From Pseudomonas chlororaphis subsp. aurantiaca (GTDB lineage Bacteria; Pseudomonadota; Gammaproteobacteria; Pseudomonadales; Pseudomonadaceae), in contig NZ_CP059162.1 of assembly GCF_013466605.1 (NCBI RefSeq), positions 6,386,001-6,450,000 of the forward strand: a DNA stretch of 64,000 nucleotides. Direction: 5' to 3'. Below the pieces are notes generated by a model that saw nothing but the letters and a program-made list of their open reading frames with translations, did no database searches and was not told the origin of the DNA. Made by a program: the position numbers and the translations under genes. Positions 1 through 9,058 of this stretch are shown piece by piece (the first letter of the stretch is position 1; each line of letters starts with the position of its first letter).

Positions 1-1
1 C

Positions 2-796
2 TTCACCGGCGGCACCGACACCGGCAAGAAGGTCATGGCCAGCGCTTCCAGCTCCTCGCTGAAAGACGTGACCATGGAACTGGGCGGCAAGTCGCCGCTG
101 ATCATCTTCGACGACGCCGATCTGGATCGCGCCGCCGACACCGCGATGATGGCCAACTTCTACAGCTCCGGCCAGGTCTGCACCAACGGTACTCGCGTCT
201 TCGTACCGAGCCACCTGAAAGCCGCTTTCGAAGCCAAGATCGTCGAGCGCGTCGCACGCATTCGCGTTGGCAACCCGGAAGACGAAAACACCAACTTCGG
301 CCCGCTGGTCAGCTTCGCCCACATGGAAAGCGTGCTGGGCTACATCGCCAAGGGCAAGGAAGAAGGCGCCCGCCTGCTGTGCGGCGGCGAACGCCTGACC
401 GACGGCGCATTCGCCAAAGGCGCATTCGTGGCACCGACCGTGTTCAGCGACTGCACCGACGAGATGACCATCGTCCGCGAAGAAATCTTCGGCCCGGTGA
501 TGAGCATCCTGACCTACGAAACCGAAGAAGAGGTGATCCGTCGCGCCAACGACACCGACTTCGGCCTGGCCGCCGGTGTGGTAACCCGTGACCTGAACCG
601 CGCGCACCGCGTGATTCATCAGCTCGAAGCCGGTATCTGCTGGATCAACGCCTGGGGCGAATCCGACGCCAAGATGCCGGTCGGTGGCTACAAGCAGTCG
701 GGTGTTGGCCGTGAGAACGGCATCAGCTCGCTGAACAACTTCACCCGCATCAAGTCGGTACAGGTCGAGCTGGGCGACTACGCCTCGGTGTTCTAA
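2..796 (+). CDS. betB: Betaine aldehyde dehydrogenase, 3' part (5' end outside window)
   Basis: Oxidises betaine aldehyde to glycine betaine with NAD(P)+, the second step of choline oxidation, in the cytoplasm. The open frame enters from the left edge, so only the C-terminal ~264 residues are visible. They contain the aldehyde dehydrogenase active-site region: the glutamate segment MELGGKSP and the catalytic cysteine in [11 protein letters not shown], followed by EEIFGPV. The C-terminus ([20 protein letters not shown]) is typical of BetB. betA follows 177 nt downstream on the same strand, as in betIBA operons; betI presumably lies to the left. A repeat pair sits between the two genes. The 5' truncation is only the window boundary. 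Confidence 0.95.
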   Translation, partial: FTGGTDTGKKVMASASSSSLKDVTMELGGKSPLIIFDDADLDRAADTAMMANFYSSGQVCTNGTRVFVPSHLKAAFEAKIVERVARIRVGNPEDENTNFGPLVSFAHMESVLGYIAKGKEEGARLLCGGERLTDGAFAKGAFVAPTVFSDCTDEMTIVREEIFGPVMSILTYETEEEVIRRANDTDFGLAAGVVTRDLNRAHRVIHQLEAGICWINAWGESDAKMPVGGYKQSGVGRENGISSLNNFTRIKSVQVELGDYASVF

Positions 797-819
797 GACA
801 CCCAGCCTGAACGACAACC

Positions 820-929
820 TGTAGCCGCTGCCGAGCTTGCGAGGCTGCGATAAGGCCCGCAGGGCCTTCGAGGGCCTCAAGAGCGCGTCCCGTTCCGGGC
901 CGACCGCAGCCTTCGGCAACGGCTACAGG
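820..929. repeat. Inverted repeat pair, family 1 (GTAGCCGCTGCCG type)
   Basis: Left arm tgtagccgctgccg near 820 and right arm ending cggcaacggctaca near 928 face each other about 80 nt apart. The middle has a smaller hairpin (ggcccgcagggcc). The same arm recurs at about 2728, 8912, 10265, 12668, 45055 and 61761, always between or at the ends of genes. This fits the REP/REPIN-like extragenic repeats of Pseudomonas. Here it lies between betB and betA. Confidence 0.8.
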
Positions 930-973
930 CCTATTGCTCGTCCGACCTGACCACACTCAAGAGGGTGCATTCA

Positions 974-2677
974 ATGTCCCAAGAATACGATTACATCATC
1001 ATCGGTGCCGGCTCCGCCGGTAACACCCTGGCGACCCGTCTGACTGAAGACGAAGGCGTCACCGTGCTGCTGCTCGAAGCCGGCGGCCCGGACTACCGTT
1101 TCGACTTCCGCACGCAGATGCCGGCAGCCCTGGCGTTCCCGCTGCAAGGCCGTCGCTACAACTGGGCCTACGAGACCGATCCAGAGCCACACATGAACGG
1201 TCGCCGGATGGAATGCGGCCGCGGCAAGGGCCTGGGCGGTTCCTCGCTGATCAACGGCATGTGCTACATCCGCGGCAACGCCATGGACTACGACGGCTGG
1301 GCAAAACTGCCAGGCCTGGAAGACTGGACCTACCTGGACTGCCTGCCGTATTTCCGCAAGGCGGAAACCCGCGACATCGGCCCGAACGACTACCACGGTG
1401 GCGACGGTCCGGTCAGCGTGACCACGCCGAAAGCCGGCAACAACCCGCTGTTCCACGCCATGGTCGAAGCCGGCGTGCAAGCCGGTTACCCCGCTACCTC
1501 CGACCTCAACGGCTACCAGCAGGAAGGTTTCGGTCCGATGGACCGCACCGTGACGCCTAAAGGCCGTCGCGCCAGTACCGCCCGCGGCTACCTCGACGTG
1601 GCGAAGAAGCGTTCGACCCTGAACATCGTCACCCACGCCCTGACCGACAAGATCCTGTTCGAAGGCAAGCGTGCCGTTGGCGTGCGTTACCTGGTCGGCT
1701 CCGCCGAAGAGCGCGTCGAAGCCCGTGCCCGCAAGGAAGTGCTGCTGTGCGCCGGCGCCATCGCCTCGCCACAGATCCTGCAACGTTCCGGCGTCGGCCC
1801 GGCCAAGCTGCTGGAAAGCCTGGACATTCCGGTGGTCCACGACCTGCCGGGCGTCGGCGAGAACCTGCAGGACCACCTGGAGCTGTACCTGCAGTACGCC
1901 TGCACCCAACCGGTCTCGCTGTACCCGTCGCTGCTCTGGTACAACCAGCCGGCCATCGGTGCCGAGTGGCTGTTCAACGGCACCGGCATCGGCGCCAGCA
2001 ACCAGTTCGAAGCCGGCGGTTTCATCCGCACTCGCGAAGAGTTCGAATGGCCGAACATCCAGTACCACTTCCTGCCGGTGGCGATTAACTACAACGGCAG
2101 CAACGGTGTGAAGGAGCACGGCTTCCAGGCGCACATGGGCTCCATGCGTTCGCCAAGCCGCGGCCGGATCCAGCTCAAGTCCAAGGACCCGCGCCAGCAC
2201 CCGAGCATCCTGTTCAACTACATGGCCACCGAGCAGGACTGGCAGGAATTCCGCGATGGCATCCGCCTGACCCGGGAAATCATGCAACAGCCGGCACTGG
2301 ACGCCTTCCGCGGCCGCGAAATCAGCCCGGGCATCGAGGTGCAGACCGACGAGCAGCTGGATAAATTCATCCGCGAGCACGCCGAAACCGCGTTCCACCC
2401 ATCCTGCTCGTGCAAGATGGGCACCGACGAAATGGCCGTGGTCGATGGCCAGGGTCGCGTGCATGGCATGCAGGGTCTGCGAGTGGTCGATGCCTCGATC
2501 ATGCCGATCATCACCACCGGCAACCTGAACGCGCCGACAATCATGATGGCCGAGAAAATCGCCGACAAGATCCGTGGCCGTCAGCCTCTGCCACGCAGCA
2601 AGGCGGCCTACTACGTGGCGGGCGATGCCCCGGTACGTGGCAAGCCGGTACGTGAAGTGAGCGCTACCGCGCAGTAA
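974..2677 (+). CDS. betA: Choline dehydrogenase
   Basis: FAD-dependent, membrane-associated oxidase of choline to betaine aldehyde, member of the GMC oxidoreductase family. 567 residues, the usual BetA length. The N-terminal dinucleotide-binding motif [10 protein letters not shown] lies near residue 11, GMC signature 1 ([15 protein letters not shown]) near residue 80, signature 2 (GAIASPQIL) near residue 260, and the C-terminal HPSCSCKMG and [12 protein letters not shown] segments carry the active-site His and Asn region. I chose ATG 974 ([13 protein letters not shown]), preceded by an AGAGGG Shine-Dalgarno; an in-frame GTG at 965 is less likely. Downstream of betB, it completes glycine betaine synthesis for osmoprotection or choline catabolism. 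Confidence 0.96.
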   Translation: MSQEYDYIIIGAGSAGNTLATRLTEDEGVTVLLLEAGGPDYRFDFRTQMPAALAFPLQGRRYNWAYETDPEPHMNGRRMECGRGKGLGGSSLINGMCYIRGNAMDYDGWAKLPGLEDWTYLDCLPYFRKAETRDIGPNDYHGGDGPVSVTTPKAGNNPLFHAMVEAGVQAGYPATSDLNGYQQEGFGPMDRTVTPKGRRASTARGYLDVAKKRSTLNIVTHALTDKILFEGKRAVGVRYLVGSAEERVEARARKEVLLCAGAIASPQILQRSGVGPAKLLESLDIPVVHDLPGVGENLQDHLELYLQYACTQPVSLYPSLLWYNQPAIGAEWLFNGTGIGASNQFEAGGFIRTREEFEWPNIQYHFLPVAINYNGSNGVKEHGFQAHMGSMRSPSRGRIQLKSKDPRQHPSILFNYMATEQDWQEFRDGIRLTREIMQQPALDAFRGREISPGIEVQTDEQLDKFIREHAETAFHPSCSCKMGTDEMAVVDGQGRVHGMQGLRVVDASIMPIITTGNLNAPTIMMAEKIADKIRGRQPLPRSKAAYYVAGDAPVRGKPVREVSATAQ

Positions 2678-2682
2678 CGTCG

Positions 2683-2714
2683 AACGGCGCCGATCGCACG
2701 ATCGGCGCCGTTTT
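2683..2714 (+). terminator. Rho-independent terminator of betA
   Basis: A perfect 12-bp stem (aacggcgccgat / atcggcgccgtt) with a 6-nt loop begins 5 nt after the betA stop and runs into TTTT. It closes the betBA transcript. Confidence 0.9.
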
Positions 2715-2727
2715 GCTGTATCCGGCC

Positions 2728-2763
2728 TGTAGCCGCTGCCGCAGGCTGCGATCGGTCTGGGCG
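2728..2763. repeat. Single family 1 repeat arm
   Basis: tgtagccgctgccgcaggctgcgatcgg matches the arm seen at 820, 8912 and elsewhere, but no inverted partner is seen before the next gene. It follows the betA terminator directly. Confidence 0.7.
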
Positions 2764-2974
2764 GCATTCCGTGCGCAGCCGACGCAAACCAGCCACCACG
2801 GTTCACCAGGCAAGAACCCGATTGCCGAATCACAGCCCTTGGCAACAACTACAGTTCTCCAACATTTCCCTGCCCCTTCCCGCTTGATACCGCCCACCGC
2901 ACGGGCCTAATCTAGGCGCTCGCAGCATCCCCCAGCACCTTTTCCGACCTGGCTTCAAAGCCCTTCGGGCTTTA

Positions 2975-2998
2975 TCGCGAGCACGCTCGCTGCTACAG
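2975..2998. repeat. Single family 2 repeat arm (CGCGAGC..GCTCCTACAG type)
   Basis: tcgcgagcacgctcgctgctacag resembles the second repeat family found as facing pairs at 20708-20803 and 23781-23846. It lies between betA and the TldD-like gene. Confidence 0.55.
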
Positions 2999-3074
2999 AA
3001 AAACACTGGCCCGACGCTCGCTTGCTCTCGATAAGGCCTGCAACAGCCGGACGGTTCACATGGAGGCTCCTCAC

Positions 3075-4517
3075 ATGTTCGATTTCCACCCCCAGCTCAA
3101 GCAGCGCTTCGCTGCCTTGCGCACGGGCGCCGAATTCTTTTCCCTGCGTTACGTGCGCGAATCCGGCCAGTACCTGTCGGTGCGCAAGAACGTCGCGGAG
3201 CCGCCGAGCCTGAGCCGTGACGAAGGCGCGATGCTCACCGTGCGGGTCAATGGCGTCGAGGCCTACGCCGCCACCAACGACCTGTCGCAAAACGGCCTGC
3301 AGGCCGCGCTGCAACGCGCCGAGCAACAAGCCCGGCTGATCGCCGCCCACGCCCTGCTCGACCTGCGCGAACAGGCGGTGTCCAGCGACCGCGCCGATTA
3401 CTTCTCGCCCAACCTCGAGCAGCCCTTCCCGTCCCTGAGCGACTGCTACCAACTGCTCGGCGACGAGTCCGCGGCCGTGCCCAAGGACGAGCGCCTGGTG
3501 AACTGGCAGGTCAGCCTCGGCATCACCCACGTCGAGCAGATCTACCTCAACAGCGCCGGCGCCGAACTGCGCCAGGCCCAGCGTTTCGTCTACCCGGGCA
3601 TGGACGTCACCGCCTACGATGGCAATGACAGCCAGACCCGCAGCCTGGGCCGCGAGAACTTCGGCCAGCAGGGCGGCGCCGATGTGATCAGCCGCTGCGG
3701 CCTGATCGGTGCCGGCGCCCAGGTCGCCGACCAGGCGCTGCAACTGCTGCTGGCGCCCAATACGCCCCAGGGCCCGCGCGACCTGTTGCTGATGCCGGAC
3801 CAGATGATGCTGCAGATCCACGAATCCATCGGCCACCCGCTGGAGCTGGACCGCATCCTCGGCGACGAGCGCAACTACGCCGGCACCAGCTTCGTGAAAA
3901 GCAGCGACTTCGGCAGCCTGCAATATGGCTCCAGCCTGCTCAACGTGACCTTCGACCCGGACATTCCCGAGCAGCTGGCCAGCTACGGCCATGACGACGA
4001 CGGCACAGCCGCCAGCAAGCAGTTCCTGATCAAGCAAGGCCTGCTGCTGCGCCCGCTGGGCGGCGCGCTCTCGCAATTCCGCGCCGGCCTCGACGGCGTG
4101 GCCAACAGCCGCGCCTGCAGCTGGAACCGCCCGCCCATCGACCGCATGGCCAACCTCAATATCGAGCCCGGCGACCAGCCGCTGGCGCAGCTGATCGGCG
4201 GCATCGAGAACGGCATCCTGATGTCCACCAACCGTTCCTGGTCCATCGACGATGCGCGCAACAAGTTCCAGTTCGGCTGCGAATGGGGCCAGCTGATCGA
4301 GAACGGCGAACTCAAGGACGTGGTGAAAAACCCCAACTACCGGGCGATTTCCGCGCAGTTCTGGAAAAACCTCAGCGCCGTCGGCGACGCCAGCACCTTC
4401 AAGGTCCTGGGCACGCCGAACTGCGGCAAGGGCGAACCGAACCAGGTGATCCGCGTCGGCCATGCCTCGCCGGCCTGTGTTTTCAGCAATGTCGATGTAT
4501 TTGGAGGAGACGCCTGA
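3075..4517 (+). CDS. TldD-like zinc metalloprotease (paralogue paired with PmbA-like)
   Basis: 480-residue member of the TldD/PmbA (TldD/TldE, U62) metalloprotease family. Canonical TldD-TldE is a heterodimer that degrades unfolded peptides and matures microcin B17 and the CcdA antitoxin. The catalytic subunit motif HExxxH is present as HESIGH at residues 249-254, so this partner should bind zinc. The C-terminus (GCEWGQLIENGELKDVVKNP) has the family strand pattern. ATG 3075 has GGAGG 8 nt upstream; an in-frame ATG at 3060 contains that Shine-Dalgarno and is unlikely. The stop overlaps the next start by one base (TGATG), so the two are translationally coupled. It differs from the canonical TldD C-terminus, so I call it a second pair; the substrate is unknown. 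Confidence 0.88.
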   Translation: MFDFHPQLKQRFAALRTGAEFFSLRYVRESGQYLSVRKNVAEPPSLSRDEGAMLTVRVNGVEAYAATNDLSQNGLQAALQRAEQQARLIAAHALLDLREQAVSSDRADYFSPNLEQPFPSLSDCYQLLGDESAAVPKDERLVNWQVSLGITHVEQIYLNSAGAELRQAQRFVYPGMDVTAYDGNDSQTRSLGRENFGQQGGADVISRCGLIGAGAQVADQALQLLLAPNTPQGPRDLLLMPDQMMLQIHESIGHPLELDRILGDERNYAGTSFVKSSDFGSLQYGSSLLNVTFDPDIPEQLASYGHDDDGTAASKQFLIKQGLLLRPLGGALSQFRAGLDGVANSRACSWNRPPIDRMANLNIEPGDQPLAQLIGGIENGILMSTNRSWSIDDARNKFQFGCEWGQLIENGELKDVVKNPNYRAISAQFWKNLSAVGDASTFKVLGTPNCGKGEPNQVIRVGHASPACVFSNVDVFGGDA

Positions 4518-5854
4518 TGAGTACGTCCCTGAATCAGGCCGAACAGTTCAAGACCCTGGTGGACTGGCTGCGCGACGCCGTGCGCGAGCCCGAGCAGTTC
4601 ACCCTGAGCTACGCCGCCGAGTCTTCGCAGTTCATCCGCTTCAACCACGCCAAGGTGCGCCAGGCCGGGCAGGTGCAGCAGGCCAGCCTCGGCTTCAAGC
4701 TGATCGACGACGGGCGCCATGCCGATCTCAGCATCACCCTCGCCGGCGACCCGCAGGTCGACATCCAGCGCCTGGCCGAAGGCCTGCAACAGTTGCGCGA
4801 GACCCTGCCGCTGCTGCCCCAGGACCCGTACCTGCTGCTCAACCACGACGCCTGGAACACCCACAATGTGCAGGAACACCCGCTGCCCAGCAGCGAGCAG
4901 GTGGTGGCCGAAATCGGCCAGGCCGCCGCCGGGCTGGACCTGGTGGGGTTCTACGCGGCCGGCCCGATCAGCCGGGGTTTTGCCAGTTCCTCGGGAGCCT
5001 TTGGCTGGCACCAGGCCAACAGCTTCAACTTCGACTTCAGCCTGTTCCACGAGAATGGCCAGGCCGTCAAAGCCAGCTACGCCGGGCACGAATGGAGCAG
5101 CCAGGGCTTCGCCCAGCGCTTCCAGCAGGCCCGGGAACAGCTGGCGTTTCTCGGCCGACCGCTGCGCACCCTGGCGCCCGGGCAGTATCGCGCCTACCTG
5201 GCGCCGGCGGCCCTGGAGGAAATCATGGGCATGCTGAGCTGGGGCGGGTTTTCCGCCCAGTCCATCGCCAGCAAGCACAGCCCGCTGCAAAAGCTCTACG
5301 CCGGCGATGCCCGCCTGAGCCCCCTGGTGTCGCTGGACGAGCAGGTCACCGGCTCGTTGAGCCCGGCGTTTTCCGATGAAGGCTACCCGCGCAGCGACCT
5401 GTCGCTGATCGCCGGCGGCGTCGCCCAAGGGCAGTTGATCAACTCGCGCAGCGCCGCCGAATACAGCCTGACCACCAACGGCGCCGGTAGCGGCGAATAC
5501 CCCAGCGCGTTGAACATGGCGCCCGGGCAGTTGTCGCAGCAGGACATTCTCCAGCAACTGGGCACCGGCCTGTACATCAGCAACCTGTGGTACCTGAACT
5601 ACTCGGACCAGCCGGCGGCGCGCCTGACCGGCATGACCCGCTTCGCCACCTTCTGGGTGGAGAACGGCGAGATCCAGGCGCCAGTCAGCACCATGCGTTT
5701 CGATGACAGCGTCTACAGCCTGCTGGGTTCGCACCTGGAAGGCCTGACCCGGGAGCGCGAGCTGCTGCTGTCGGCCAGTACCTACAGCCAGCGCCAGACC
5801 GCCTCGGCGCAGCTGCCGGGCGCGCTGGTGAGCCGGCTGACCCTGACCCTGTAA
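4517..5854 (+). CDS. PmbA/TldE-like protein (partner of TldD-like)
   Basis: 445 residues of the PmbA/TldE half of the TldD/PmbA family. The zinc motif HExxxH of the TldD half is not present, as expected for the non-catalytic subunit that shapes the substrate cavity. Family-like segments include the N-terminal strand LSYAAESSQFIRFNHAKVRQAG, the ASSSGAFGW segment and the C-terminal GMTRFATFWVENGEIQAPVSTMRFDDS. GGAGGA precedes ATG 4517 and the start overlaps the TldD-like stop, so the two products are probably made in equal amounts as a complex. The TAA stop lies in a repeat-like string (tgtaaccgctgtcgcgg), discussed in the findings. The substrate is unknown. Confidence 0.86.
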   Translation: MSTSLNQAEQFKTLVDWLRDAVREPEQFTLSYAAESSQFIRFNHAKVRQAGQVQQASLGFKLIDDGRHADLSITLAGDPQVDIQRLAEGLQQLRETLPLLPQDPYLLLNHDAWNTHNVQEHPLPSSEQVVAEIGQAAAGLDLVGFYAAGPISRGFASSSGAFGWHQANSFNFDFSLFHENGQAVKASYAGHEWSSQGFAQRFQQAREQLAFLGRPLRTLAPGQYRAYLAPAALEEIMGMLSWGGFSAQSIASKHSPLQKLYAGDARLSPLVSLDEQVTGSLSPAFSDEGYPRSDLSLIAGGVAQGQLINSRSAAEYSLTTNGAGSGEYPSALNMAPGQLSQQDILQQLGTGLYISNLWYLNYSDQPAARLTGMTRFATFWVENGEIQAPVSTMRFDDSVYSLLGSHLEGLTRERELLLSASTYSQRQTASAQLPGALVSRLTLTL

Positions 5855-5860
5855 CCGCTG

Positions 5861-5919
5861 TCGCGGGCAAGCCTCGCGCTTCCGTAGGAGCAGGGGGGAC
5901 GCCCAGTCCTTGCCCGCGA
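5861..5919. repeat. Degenerate repeat pair, family 2
   Basis: tcgcgggcaagcctcgcgc and the facing ccttgcccgcga lie 40-50 nt apart between the PmbA-like gene and the MFS exporter. The arms match those at 23781-23846. Confidence 0.6.
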
Positions 5920-5963
5920 TGTGGTTGCAGGGGGATAGGTGCTCACAACAAGAAAGAGGTCCC

Positions 5964-7394
5964 ATGCCCAACCGTGCCGAGCTTGACGCCAACACCGCCC
6001 ACTGGCTGCCCTGGGTGGTGGCCATCGCCTTCTTCATGCAATCCCTCGACGGGACCATCCTCAATACCGCCCTGCCGGCCATGGCCCGCGACCTGGCGGA
6101 AGACCCATTGCGCATGCAGGGCGTGGTCATCGCCTACATGCTCACCGTGGCGCTGCTGATCCCGGCCTCCGGCTGGATCGCCGACCGCTTCGGCACACGC
6201 AAGATTTTCTTCGGCGCCATCTTGCTGTTCAGCATCGGCTCGCTGCTCTGCGCCCTGTCCAACTCCCTGAGCCTGCTGGTCGGCGCCCGGGTGATCCAGG
6301 GCCTGGGCGGCGCCCTGATGCTGCCCGTCGGCCGATTGGTGGTGCTACGCGCCTACCCGCGTTCGGAACTGGTGCGGATCATGGGTTTCATCACCATCCC
6401 CGGGCTGCTCGGCCCGCTGATCGGCCCGACCATGGGCGGCTGGATGGTGCAGTACCTGACCTGGCACTGGATCTTCCTGATCAACCTGCCGGTGGGCGTG
6501 ATCGGCTGTTATGCCGTCTGGAAGCTCATTCCCGACCTGCGCGGCAGCGAACGCACGCGTTTCGACGGCCTGGGCTTTTTGCTGTTCGGCGCGGCGATGG
6601 TGCTGATCACCATTGCCATGGAAGGCTTGGGCGAACTGCACCTGCCGCACCTGCGGGTGATGTTGCTGCTGTTCGGCGGCCTGGCCTGCCTCGCGGCGTA
6701 CTGGCTGCGGGCCGGGCACATCGACAATCCGCTGTTCGCGCCTTCGCTGTTCAAGGTGCGGACCTTCGCCGTGGGCATCCTCGGCAACCTGTTCGCCCGC
6801 CTCGGCAGCGGCGCCCTGCCGTTCCTGGTGCCCCTGCTGCTGCAAGTGGCCCTCGGTTATTCACCGTCCCAGGCCGGGATGAGCATGCTGCCGCTGGCCG
6901 CCGCGGCGATGCTGGCCAAGTCCATCGCCCGCCCGCTGATCGAACGCCTGGGCTACCGCATCGTCCTCACCGGCAACACCCTGGCGCTGGGGATCATGCT
7001 CGCCAGCATGGGCCTGGTCACGCAGCAGACGCCCTACCCGCTGCTGCTGGGCATGCTGGCGGTGCTGGGGGCGATCAACTCGCTGCAGTTCACGGCGATG
7101 AACACCGTGACCCTGATCGACCTCGACGACGCCTCCGCCAGCAGCGGCAACGGCCTGCTGTCGGTGGTGGCGCAACTGTCCCTGAGCCTGGGGGTGGCCT
7201 GCGCCGGCGCGCTGCTCGGTGGCTTCACCGCCGAAGTCGGCAACGACGGCGTGAACACCGTGCTCGGCGCCTTCCAGCTGACCTTCCTCACGGTGGGAAT
7301 CATGGCGATGCTGGCGGCGGCAATCTTCCTGCAGCTATCACCCAAGGACGGCCGGCGGGTACGCAAGGTCGAGGAGCAACATATCGAGCACTGA
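5964..7394 (+). CDS. mdtD: MFS multidrug exporter, MdtD (DHA2) family
   Basis: 476-residue inner-membrane proton-driven exporter of the DHA2 branch (about 14 membrane segments expected). The first segment carries the DHA2 signature FFMQSLDGTILNTALPAMA. Motif A-like GWIADRFGTRKIFF lies after TM2 and motif C-like PGLLGPLIGPTMGGWMVQY in TM5. The sequence aligns over its whole length with E. coli MdtD as I recall it (for example TWHWIFLINLPVGVIG and SSGNGLLSVVAQLSLSLGV). ATG 5964 is preceded by AAAGAGG; an upstream in-frame ATG at 5910 lacks a good site. It stands alone, without the two-component genes or RND pump genes that accompany mdtD in enterics. The substrate is not predictable. Confidence 0.85.
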   Translation: MPNRAELDANTAHWLPWVVAIAFFMQSLDGTILNTALPAMARDLAEDPLRMQGVVIAYMLTVALLIPASGWIADRFGTRKIFFGAILLFSIGSLLCALSNSLSLLVGARVIQGLGGALMLPVGRLVVLRAYPRSELVRIMGFITIPGLLGPLIGPTMGGWMVQYLTWHWIFLINLPVGVIGCYAVWKLIPDLRGSERTRFDGLGFLLFGAAMVLITIAMEGLGELHLPHLRVMLLLFGGLACLAAYWLRAGHIDNPLFAPSLFKVRTFAVGILGNLFARLGSGALPFLVPLLLQVALGYSPSQAGMSMLPLAAAAMLAKSIARPLIERLGYRIVLTGNTLALGIMLASMGLVTQQTPYPLLLGMLAVLGAINSLQFTAMNTVTLIDLDDASASSGNGLLSVVAQLSLSLGVACAGALLGGFTAEVGNDGVNTVLGAFQLTFLTVGIMAMLAAAIFLQLSPKDGRRVRKVEEQHIEH

Positions 7395-7450
7395 TTTCCC
7401 ACGGGGCGCGCAGGCTTCTGCGGGGAATCTGGCTACTTTTCGTCCAGAAA

Positions 7451-7481
7451 TTGCAGGTAAAGGGGGCGGGGCTGATACACT
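7451..7481 (+). promoter_or_regulatory. Possible sigma70 promoter of dbpA
   Basis: TTGCAG at 7451-7456 and an extended -10 (TGA then TACACT, ending 7481) lie 31 nt before the dbpA GTG. The 19-bp spacer is long, so confidence is low. Confidence 0.35.
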
Positions 7482-7511
7482 GCGCGACATTTTGTTTTGC
7501 AGGCCCGTCCC

Positions 7512-8897
7512 GTGACCACCATCGCCACCGCTTTTAATACTTTGCCGCTGTCCGCCGCCATGCTGGCTAACCTCGACTCACTCGGTTATGCCCAGATGAC
7601 GCCGGTCCAGGCGCAAAGCTTGCCGGTGATCCTCAAGGGGATGGACCTGATCGCCCAGGCCAAGACCGGCAGCGGCAAGACCGCCGCGTTCGGCATCGGC
7701 CTGCTGAACCCGATCAATCCGCGCTATTTCGGTTGCCAGGCCCTGGTGATCTGCCCGACCCGCGAGCTGGCCGACCAGGTGGCCAAGGAAATCCGTCGCC
7801 TGGCCCGCGCCGAAGACAACATCAAGGTCCTGACCCTGTGCGGCGGCGTGTCCTTCGGCCCGCAGATCGCCTCGCTGGAGCACGGCGCGCACATCATCGT
7901 CGGCACCCCCGGCCGCCTGTCCCAGCACCTGCGCAAGGGTTCGCTGAAACTCGACGGCCTCAACACCCTGGTCCTCGACGAAGCCGACCGCATGCTGGAT
8001 ATGGGCTTCTACGACCCGATCGAAGAAATCATCGCCTACACCCCCGAGCGCCGGCAGACCCTGCTGTTCTCCGCCACCTACCCGGTGGGCATCAAGCAGC
8101 TTGCTTCCAAATTCATGCGCGACCCGCAGCAGGTGAAGGCCGAAGCCCTGCACGCCGACAGCCAGATCGAGCAGCGTTTCTACGAGATCTCACCGGAAGA
8201 GCGCATCGACGCGGTGGTCAAGGTGCTGAACCACTTCCGTCCGCAATCCTGCGTGGCCTTCTGCTTCACCAAGCAGCAGGTCCAGGAAACCGTCGACCAC
8301 CTGACCGCCAAGGGCATGTCCGCGGTGGGACTGCACGGCGACCTGGAGCAGCGCGACCGCGACCAGGTATTGGCGATGTTCGCCAACCGCAGCACCTCGG
8401 TGCTGGTGGCCACCGATGTGGCCGCCCGCGGCCTGGACATCGATGCCCTGGACATGGTGATCAACGTCGAGCTGGCGCGGGATTCGGAGATCCACATCCA
8501 CCGCGTCGGCCGCACCGGCCGCGCCGGCGAGAAGGGCCTGGCGGTCAGCCTGGTGGCACCGTCCGAAGCGCACCGCGCCCAGGCTATCGAGCAACTGCAG
8601 AAGTCGCCCTTGAACTGGGAACAGATCGACAGCCTGAAATCCCAGGGCGGCGGCCCGCTGCTGCCGGCCATGAGCACCCTGTGCATCGGCGCCGGGCGCA
8701 AGGACAAAGTGCGTCCGGGCGACATCCTCGGCGCCCTGACCGGTGAAGCCGGCATCCCCGGCACCCAGGTCGGCAAGATTGCGATTTTCGACTTCCAGGC
8801 CTATGTCGCCGTGGACCGCGGCATCGCCAAGCAGGCCCTGCAACGCCTGAACAGCGGCAAGATCAAGGGCCGCTCGCTGCGCGTGCGCATCCTGTAA
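7512..8897 (+). CDS. dbpA: ATP-dependent RNA helicase DbpA
   Basis: 461-residue DEAD-box helicase that acts in 50S ribosome assembly by binding 23S rRNA hairpin 92. Visible motifs: Q motif MTPVQAQSLPV, motif I AKTGSGKT, motif II DEADRM, motif III SAT, and motif VI HRVGRTGRAG. The C-terminal ~75 residues (MSTLCIGAGRKDKVRPGDILGALTGEAGIPG...KIKGRSLRVRIL) form the DbpA-type RNA-binding domain that gives specificity for 23S rRNA, separating it from SrmB, RhlB and RhlE. GTG 7512 fits the family N-terminus; a TTG at 7497 in the same frame is less likely. It is single and flanked by a repeat pair downstream. Confidence 0.93.
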   Translation: MTTIATAFNTLPLSAAMLANLDSLGYAQMTPVQAQSLPVILKGMDLIAQAKTGSGKTAAFGIGLLNPINPRYFGCQALVICPTRELADQVAKEIRRLARAEDNIKVLTLCGGVSFGPQIASLEHGAHIIVGTPGRLSQHLRKGSLKLDGLNTLVLDEADRMLDMGFYDPIEEIIAYTPERRQTLLFSATYPVGIKQLASKFMRDPQQVKAEALHADSQIEQRFYEISPEERIDAVVKVLNHFRPQSCVAFCFTKQQVQETVDHLTAKGMSAVGLHGDLEQRDRDQVLAMFANRSTSVLVATDVAARGLDIDALDMVINVELARDSEIHIHRVGRTGRAGEKGLAVSLVAPSEAHRAQAIEQLQKSPLNWEQIDSLKSQGGGPLLPAMSTLCIGAGRKDKVRPGDILGALTGEAGIPGTQVGKIAIFDFQAYVAVDRGIAKQALQRLNSGKIKGRSLRVRIL

Positions 8898-8911
8898 TAC
8901 CACCGCTTAAC

Positions 8912-9029
8912 CTGTAGCCGCTGCCGCAGGCTGCAACCGATCTGGGCGGCACTCCGTACGAAGGGGTGCGGGATCTTGAGATCGCTGAAGGCCTTCGGCC
9001 TTATCGCAGCCTGCGGCAGCGGCTACAGG
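8912..9029. repeat. Inverted repeat pair, family 1
   Basis: tgtagccgctgccgcaggctgc at 8913 faces gcagcctgcggcagcggctacagg ending near 9029, with a lesser hairpin (gaaggccttcggcctt) in between. It fills the space between dbpA and the flavoprotein gene. The right arm can be read in frame with the next gene, which makes a false upstream start at 8966 possible. Confidence 0.82.
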
Positions 9030-9058
9030 GTTGTTTGCCCCCTATCGAGGACACCGTT

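Noticed and set aside
820..929. CRISPR-like array
   Set aside because: The repeats are paired inverted arms scattered singly through the window, without regular spacers or cas genes.
971..2848. 625-codon open frame on the minus strand over betA
   Set aside because: It mirrors the betA reading frame in high-GC DNA, has no family-like motifs, no ribosome site, and betA is unmistakable.
8912..9058. Extended N-terminus for the YhiN-type protein starting at 8966
   Set aside because: The extra 31 residues are translated from a family 1 repeat arm; TTG 9059 has a good Shine-Dalgarno and gives the family start.
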